Shown piece by piece: positions 58,683 through 64,000 of a stretch of 64,000 nt of DNA. The notes under the pieces are model-generated. The model worked only from the letters and a program-made list of their open reading frames with translations. It was not told the DNA's origin and did no database searches. This DNA is from Turbatrix aceti (lineage: Eukaryota > Nematoda > Chromadorea > Rhabditida > Panagrolaimidae), in contig OZ017768.1 in the NCBI GenBank assembly GCA_963969345.1, positions 9,402,193 to 9,466,192 of the forward strand, read 5' to 3'. The translations under genes were made by a program, and so were the position numbers. Every line of letters starts with the position of its first letter. Positions within the stretch are counted from its first letter, which is position 1.

Positions 58683-61600
58683 CAATACCAGGTGGATTAA
58701 TAATAATCAGTTGACGGTGTCATAAAAGTGCGATTCTTTCCTAGCTTAGATTTTTGTTTGTTGTGTTGCCGATGCAAAATCAAAAATATTTACGGTGCTT
58801 GTTGGTGAGAATATAATACAGACGACACCGGGTGGAGAGAAGGTATTGGCGATAACAAACAACTAATTGAACGCCAAAAAAAATTGGGTTTTTCAACAAC
58901 GAAAATATAACAGAATAAAACTATTAACAAAATTAGGTACCAGATAGATAGTGGTTCAAGTAGGAGAGAGATTGACAGCTTGGTGGTATTTACTTGTTTT
59001 GCCTCTTATGCGCGTAGCATACACACGTACCGACCGCAGCGGCGTCGATGGGAGACAACAGAATGTTGTGTGTTTCGGGGGGAGGAGGAGATGGATAGCA
59101 GTGCACCAGTCAGACAGGCAGCGGCGAAAAATGTAGGAAGGAAGGAGGAGAAAAATACATACGCCCCGTAGAGAGAAGGAAAGAGAGGGAACGTGGTCCG
59201 AAGAAGAGAACCCCGACGCTTCCCCCCCGAAGAACAGAAAAAGAACACGAGTATCATCCATCGTTGTTGGTTGGTTGGTTGGTTGGTTGGTTGTTGGTTG
59301 CACGACGCCGCAGCTACGGCCATGCCCTCTGCCGGGGGTCCGCCTGTATGTGCTACACATAGAAGAACAATGCACTCTTCTTCTTTTTTCAGAAGATAGC
59401 CAGCCGTTTGTTGTTCGTTCTACTATCTCCTCTGGGCATGGACATAGGTTGTTGGCTAGTTTGTCCTTCTAAATTCTGAATTTTTTGTTTCTGAATGGAA
59501 ACAAACGAACATCCATGAAAGAGAGAGACGGAGAGAAACACAAATTGGATACCACACCAACTGTGACGCACGAGTACACGTAATGCATGCACCCAAAATA
59601 ACATCCTTTATTCTTTGGTCTCGTTTCTGCCCCCTTTTCAAAAACGAAAAAAAAAACTTTTGCGTCAATTGGTTGCAATTAATTAATTAATTTCCCCCTT
59701 GCCGCTGGGAATGGGCTTTCCAATACCCGCCTATTTTTTTGTTCTTGAGTTTAAAAATTGAGTTTTTTTTTAAATTTGTTTAGATAAATTAATTATAATT
59801 AGCACAAAAAAAAGTATTCAGTTTTTGGTGTATTTAAAAAGAGGTCATGCAGTACATAATTTGTGTGTCAGAATGATGAAATTTCTTTGAACGAATGAAT
59901 TAGTACATTTTTAGAATCCTATTAGAAATATTACATAAACGTTAGAAAATATTGCATACTTCATTCATTGTTTGTTCGTTGGCGTAAAAAATGATGTTCT
60001 CATATTAATATTTTCTTTGTTCGTTCCGTCTTTCTCTTTCTGTTACTAAAAACAGTGTGGAAAAAATTCACACATTCTGTTTGGGGTGTGAAAAAGAATA
60101 ACGATAAAAAAAGAAGAAGTTGAACACGCATCAATCAAATATTTTTTTTGTTGTTGCTGTACAGTGTACATGATTCCGAAACACCACGTATTCTTTTTTT
60201 AGTCGTAATGAAAACACCAAAAATTTTTAGATCTTGAAGAAATTCAAATTGTGTTAATTTGTTTTCAAAAAATTTCTCAACGCTAAAAATTGTAACTTTT
60301 TGTTTGTTGTCTTTATTTTTTTAAAAAAAAACTAAGCAAACGGTGCTTTGTGTGTGTACACAAACTTGTGAGTTTAATTCAATTTGACTATCTGAGGAGG
60401 GAAGAAAAATAATTAGTTTACACCATTTTAATTGGACTTTTCTCGTTTCTTTTTCAGACACTTGCATTGATTGTGTCTTGTGTTTTGGTGCTCAGCATTT
60501 GTGTCATCTTCTCCTTTTATCCTCGCTAGAATTGCCCTAACATAAGAGCACAACTAGCCAGCTAACTAGCAAAAGTTTCATTTTTATTGAACAAAATTTT
60601 CGTTCCGGGAAACCTATTTTTTTGAATTGTATCGAATGAGTGCCATGCTGCAAAAGTGTCAAAAGACCAAACACCTATTGCTTTGTTTCAAATTTTTGTT
60701 TGCAGGAGGGCATTGATATCCAATGACCTCTACCTGCATAAAGGTGATGCCTGCATAACTGGTTGAATATTCATTTCATTCTTCGTCCTTCGTCCTACAA
60801 AATAATGAAAATTGACACGCAAACCAAATGAAATGACAAATATATAAAATGTACAAATAGTATCTGACGTCAAACAATTTTTTGTGCCACAAAAAAATGA
60901 CAATCAATGATTGGCGCAAAACACAGCTTATGCATTTTTCAATAAACTCTTTTTTTTTCTTCTTCATGAATATTCATTCCATTTTTTATTCTGCAAGAAA
61001 AAAAATAAAAACAGGAAACCAAGTATCACAAGTCAGTCAGTGGTCACTTGTAGCGGTGTTGCTTCGTGCCAGGCAGGAAGGCCGGCGGTCCGGTCGGGGT
61101 TTGTTTGACTGATAAAGAAGACAAAAAAAAGTTGGAGAAGGATTTGCACGTGTTGACGTCAGACTACCTGATTGCTGCTTTGCTGCAAGTTGAGGGCCGG
61201 CACTGCCATCCCCTATCATCACAAGGATCATTTCAGTCTGTAGACTATCACGAGTGCACCTTTGGCCCAATCAATCACGTGTAAAAATAACACTTGCATG
61301 ACCATTGATAAAACAAAGTGTCTGAAGAAGCACGAAAAAAAACATCTGTCTTTGCACACAACGCGTCTGTTGGATCGTCAACCGTCGCATGTCTTATCGG
61401 TGGTTGTTTGAGTGCTTGCTCGTTTGTTTGTTCCCTGATGAGCTGACGTATGAGAATTGTTCTGCACTCTTTCGTCTTCAAGCGGTCATAAATCGGAAGA
61501 AAAAAACATTTTTACATACATTTTTTATAACCACACGTGGATACTTTTTTTTCTAGAGAGAGCAATGGTTGTATCAAATGCTGGGTATAATGGTTGTACC

Positions 61601-64000
61601 AGACCAAACTTGTACCAAACATGTGCGTTATTCGCATATCATGCACGTGTACGCGATTAAGTGATTTTATTTGTATGCAGACTACTTTTTTTTATTTGTA
61701 TGAAGATCGATCAGGTGTACACTTACTTAGTCTCGGGGATTATTTTTATATTTTTTCAGACTTCCGGGCTCGACCAAAAAATCATGATTTTCAAAAAAAA
61801 AGTTTTATAAAAGTTGAAAAATATTTTTTCAGCTTTTAAAAATTATTATAAACAAAAAAGTTTGTACTTTGATACCAACAACCTGCACGCAACATGCAAA
61901 CTTTTTTTTTGCTTTTTAACAAGTTTGTCAACTTTTTTTTTCACCTTGGATCCAAAAATTAATTTATATTAGAAGCCAAAAAAACTTTCCGATCTGTGAA
62001 ATAATTGGTATACCAAAAGAAAAAAAATTGCAACAGAAAAAAACAGGTCTTCCCAACACTGTGTTTCAGTAATGTTTTGTTACACGTTTGTTTCTTCATT
62101 GATTGCCGCCGCTGCCGCCTTCAGTTGTCATCGTTGTCGCCTTTTTAGAAAAAGGAAAAAAGTGTAGAGAAAAAAAAGAGAGTTGTCGCTGCACTTCTAC
62201 TACTCATAGACAACGTCGATTGTAAAAATGGAGCCTCTTCCTGTCCTGCTCTGACTGCAGTGGTCGCTTTGATTTTTGATTTATCGGGACAGAGAAAGAG
62301 AGAGAGAGAAGCGAGGAACAGGGATGTTGGAAAAGGAAAAAAATTACAGGGGACAGGTAAAAGGGGACGAAAATCATTTTTGAGGGAGGGATACAGGCAT
62401 TTCAAACTTTTTTGGTATTTTTAGTTTGGAATTTTGGAACAAAATTTGCAATTCGAACTTTTTTTTCGTGTTTTTGTTAAAGAACGGAAAAAGAAACAAT
62501 TCTCTCAACCGTTTCCAAATTTATTTTTCAACTTTCTGTCTTCCGTCTTTCCTGCAGGCATTTTACGATGATTGTCCAGTCTGACAAAAGGAAAGAAATG
62601 ACATGAAAATTGCTGAAAGACATGTCCGGACCAGAAAGAACCCAGAACAGAACAGACCAATTTACTGCACTTTTACAATCATTTTTTGCTCACCGTTTTT
62701 TTTACGTTCAGTCGAACTCTAGATACAACTTGTGACTGACCCTGAACACACACCACCTGACATTCTTTGTACTCACGGATTTTTGGTTGAAGGAAAAAAG
62801 AAAAAAATCGGAGCAAAAAAACACCTGAAGTTCAGTCAGGCGGTCCTGTCCGGTTTTGTCTGCATGACAACATGTGACTGATTGAGCTTTCTTCTATTTT
62901 ACTCTGACAGGGCCATGCAGGCAGTAAGTGACGATCAGTACATGTACAATTTAAAAAAAAAGTGAATGTAATGAGTTTAAATGGAGGAACGAAAAAAAAT
63001 TAGAACAGATTATCGACAAGAACAAGGCAGACGAAAAAAGAAAAAAAAGAAAAGACAAATGCCCATTTATCAGGTTACACGGACGCAAAGAAATGCAGAC
63101 ATGAGCAGAACAAAGAATGCAATATAGCACATTTATCAAATACAAATCTTCGAATTGCAGGCAGCTGATATTTTTAAGACCAAGAAAGTGCACAATGCCA
63201 TGGCTCAGACGAGACTGGGAGACGTAAAAGGACATTCGAAGAGAGATACCACAAATTTAGGGGCTCTATTTTTACCCAAAGATTTTTGGCTGCATAGGGA
63301 ACTTTAAAATGATAAAATAAAATTATATTTTAGTTTTTTTAAAACAATTTTAAAAATTATTTAAAAAAAGTTGACGTAATTTTTGTTCAACATCACCCCA
63401 AAATCAGGCTAATCGACATGATTAAGGCTAATCAGTGGAATCATAAAAAAACCCGTTCTAGACTCAAATTCACGCCTGACGTGAGACAATGCAATTAAAG
63501 ATTTTCATCATTCTCAATGTGAAGTGATCATTCTCATTGATGTAAAAAAAAGGTGCAAAATACACGTCAATGTCGGCTTCCGGTCACAGTGACACAAATG
63601 TCTGGCTGATTGCAGGTTGGATAAATTTTGTTTAGGAACATTGACTAACTAGGTTTGCAGAAATTTATTTTCTGGTATCGATTTTGATTTTTTTTATGTA
63701 AAAGTGCGTTGTTTTCGATGTTTGTCCTAATTGCCATTCTTATCAAATCAAATTTTATTCAACCCACAAAGCTAATCGCTTAATTTCATTTCATTTCTTG
63801 CAAATGCCCAAAACATCAAAACACAATTTAGTCAGTCATCTTGCATAATCCCTCCGGTCTTTTTGCATAATGAGTGCCTCGACGCTTTGCAAGAAATTCT
63901 TCTCCGTGCCTTAGAGCATGTATCCATGTGTATTTATTTATGATGGCACATGTATGTAAAAAGACACAAAAAAGAGTGAATATGTGTTTGATGTCCTCGT
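58683..64000. other. AT-rich region without a supportable gene
   Basis: A GC-richer stretch at about 58950-59420 probably belongs to upstream regulatory DNA of the SERTA-like gene. Beyond it the sequence is AT-rich with homopolymers, a GAGA tract (62295-62315) and scattered TTTTTCAG acceptor-like sites. A 72-codon frame at 61066-61284 has no splice structure or domain that I recognise. The region could be a very long intron or an intergenic gap. Confidence 0.45.
59267..59290. repeat. (TTGG)n microsatellite
   Basis: Six perfect TTGG units followed by TTGTTGGTTG. Confidence 0.9.

Noticed and set aside
59267..59300. TTGG repeats as telomere-like sequence
   Set aside because: Only six units, not a known telomere repeat, and internal to ordinary AT-rich DNA.
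61066..61284. 72-codon + strand frame
   Set aside because: No domain, no splice sites and no signal peptide; it is likely chance in a slightly GC-richer patch.

Overview
This window is eukaryotic nuclear DNA from a small-intron invertebrate. The genes have many exons, introns are often about 47-60 nt with T-rich GTRAGT..TTTTCAG/TTTTAG ends, and there are TATA boxes, AATAAA-type 3' ends, serpentine-receptor-like and Kunitz-like genes, and a large metazoan-type satellite. A secreted gene with a cysteine layout resembling nematode CPG4 proteins, and start codons lying directly behind 3' splice sites, favour a nematode. Another ecdysozoan such as a tardigrade cannot be excluded from sequence alone.

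Layout. Bases 1-18352 are a higher-order satellite built from units of about 180-200 bp carrying a 25-bp palindromic minisatellite. It contains a nearly perfect 5.45-kb tandem duplication (about 6000-11451 and 11452-16903) with ACGA-rich and CGGGT-rich segments inside. From 18.7 to 26.5 kb three housekeeping genes lie on the + strand: COP9 signalosome subunit 3 (CSN3), whose third intron holds a 1978-bp foldback transposon with TTAA target duplications; the telomerase Cajal body WD40 protein WRAP53/TCAB1; and a small basic UPF0390 (C19orf53-like) protein. From 27.4 to 32.7 kb come an unrecognised gene with two copies of a C-x2-C-x14-C-x-C module (+), a secreted Kunitz-like protein that has lost one disulfide (-), and a six-exon secreted cysteine-rich protein (-) with a hAT-like MITE sitting exactly on a splice donor.

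From 35.0 to 46.1 kb are mitochondrial glutamyl-tRNA synthetase (EARS2, -), phosphatidylserine synthase (PTDSS, -), proteasome subunit alpha-6 (PSMA6, +, divergent from PTDSS) and an M13/neprilysin-like membrane protein (+) whose zinc-binding HExxH aligns to SQIVA, so it is probably a pseudo-enzyme. From 46.8 to 55.6 kb lies a dynamic locus: a frameshifted 7TM receptor-like gene, then a 3586-bp-period tandem duplication. Each unit of that duplication holds an inverted pair of genes for a small secreted prepropeptide. Signal and propeptide regions are virtually identical across the pair, but the mature Cys-rich peptide differs strongly. The pair is embedded in inverted repeats carrying fragments of non-LTR reverse transcriptase. 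A SERTA-domain gene (-) lies at 57.9-58.6 kb with a TATA box. The remaining sequence to 64 kb is AT-rich with microsatellites and no gene I can support.

The housekeeping genes show no shared pathway. The strongest candidates for something new are the peptide-precursor cluster with its complex duplication junction, the splice-donor-duplicating MITE, the catalytically degenerate M13 protein and the palindromic satellite.
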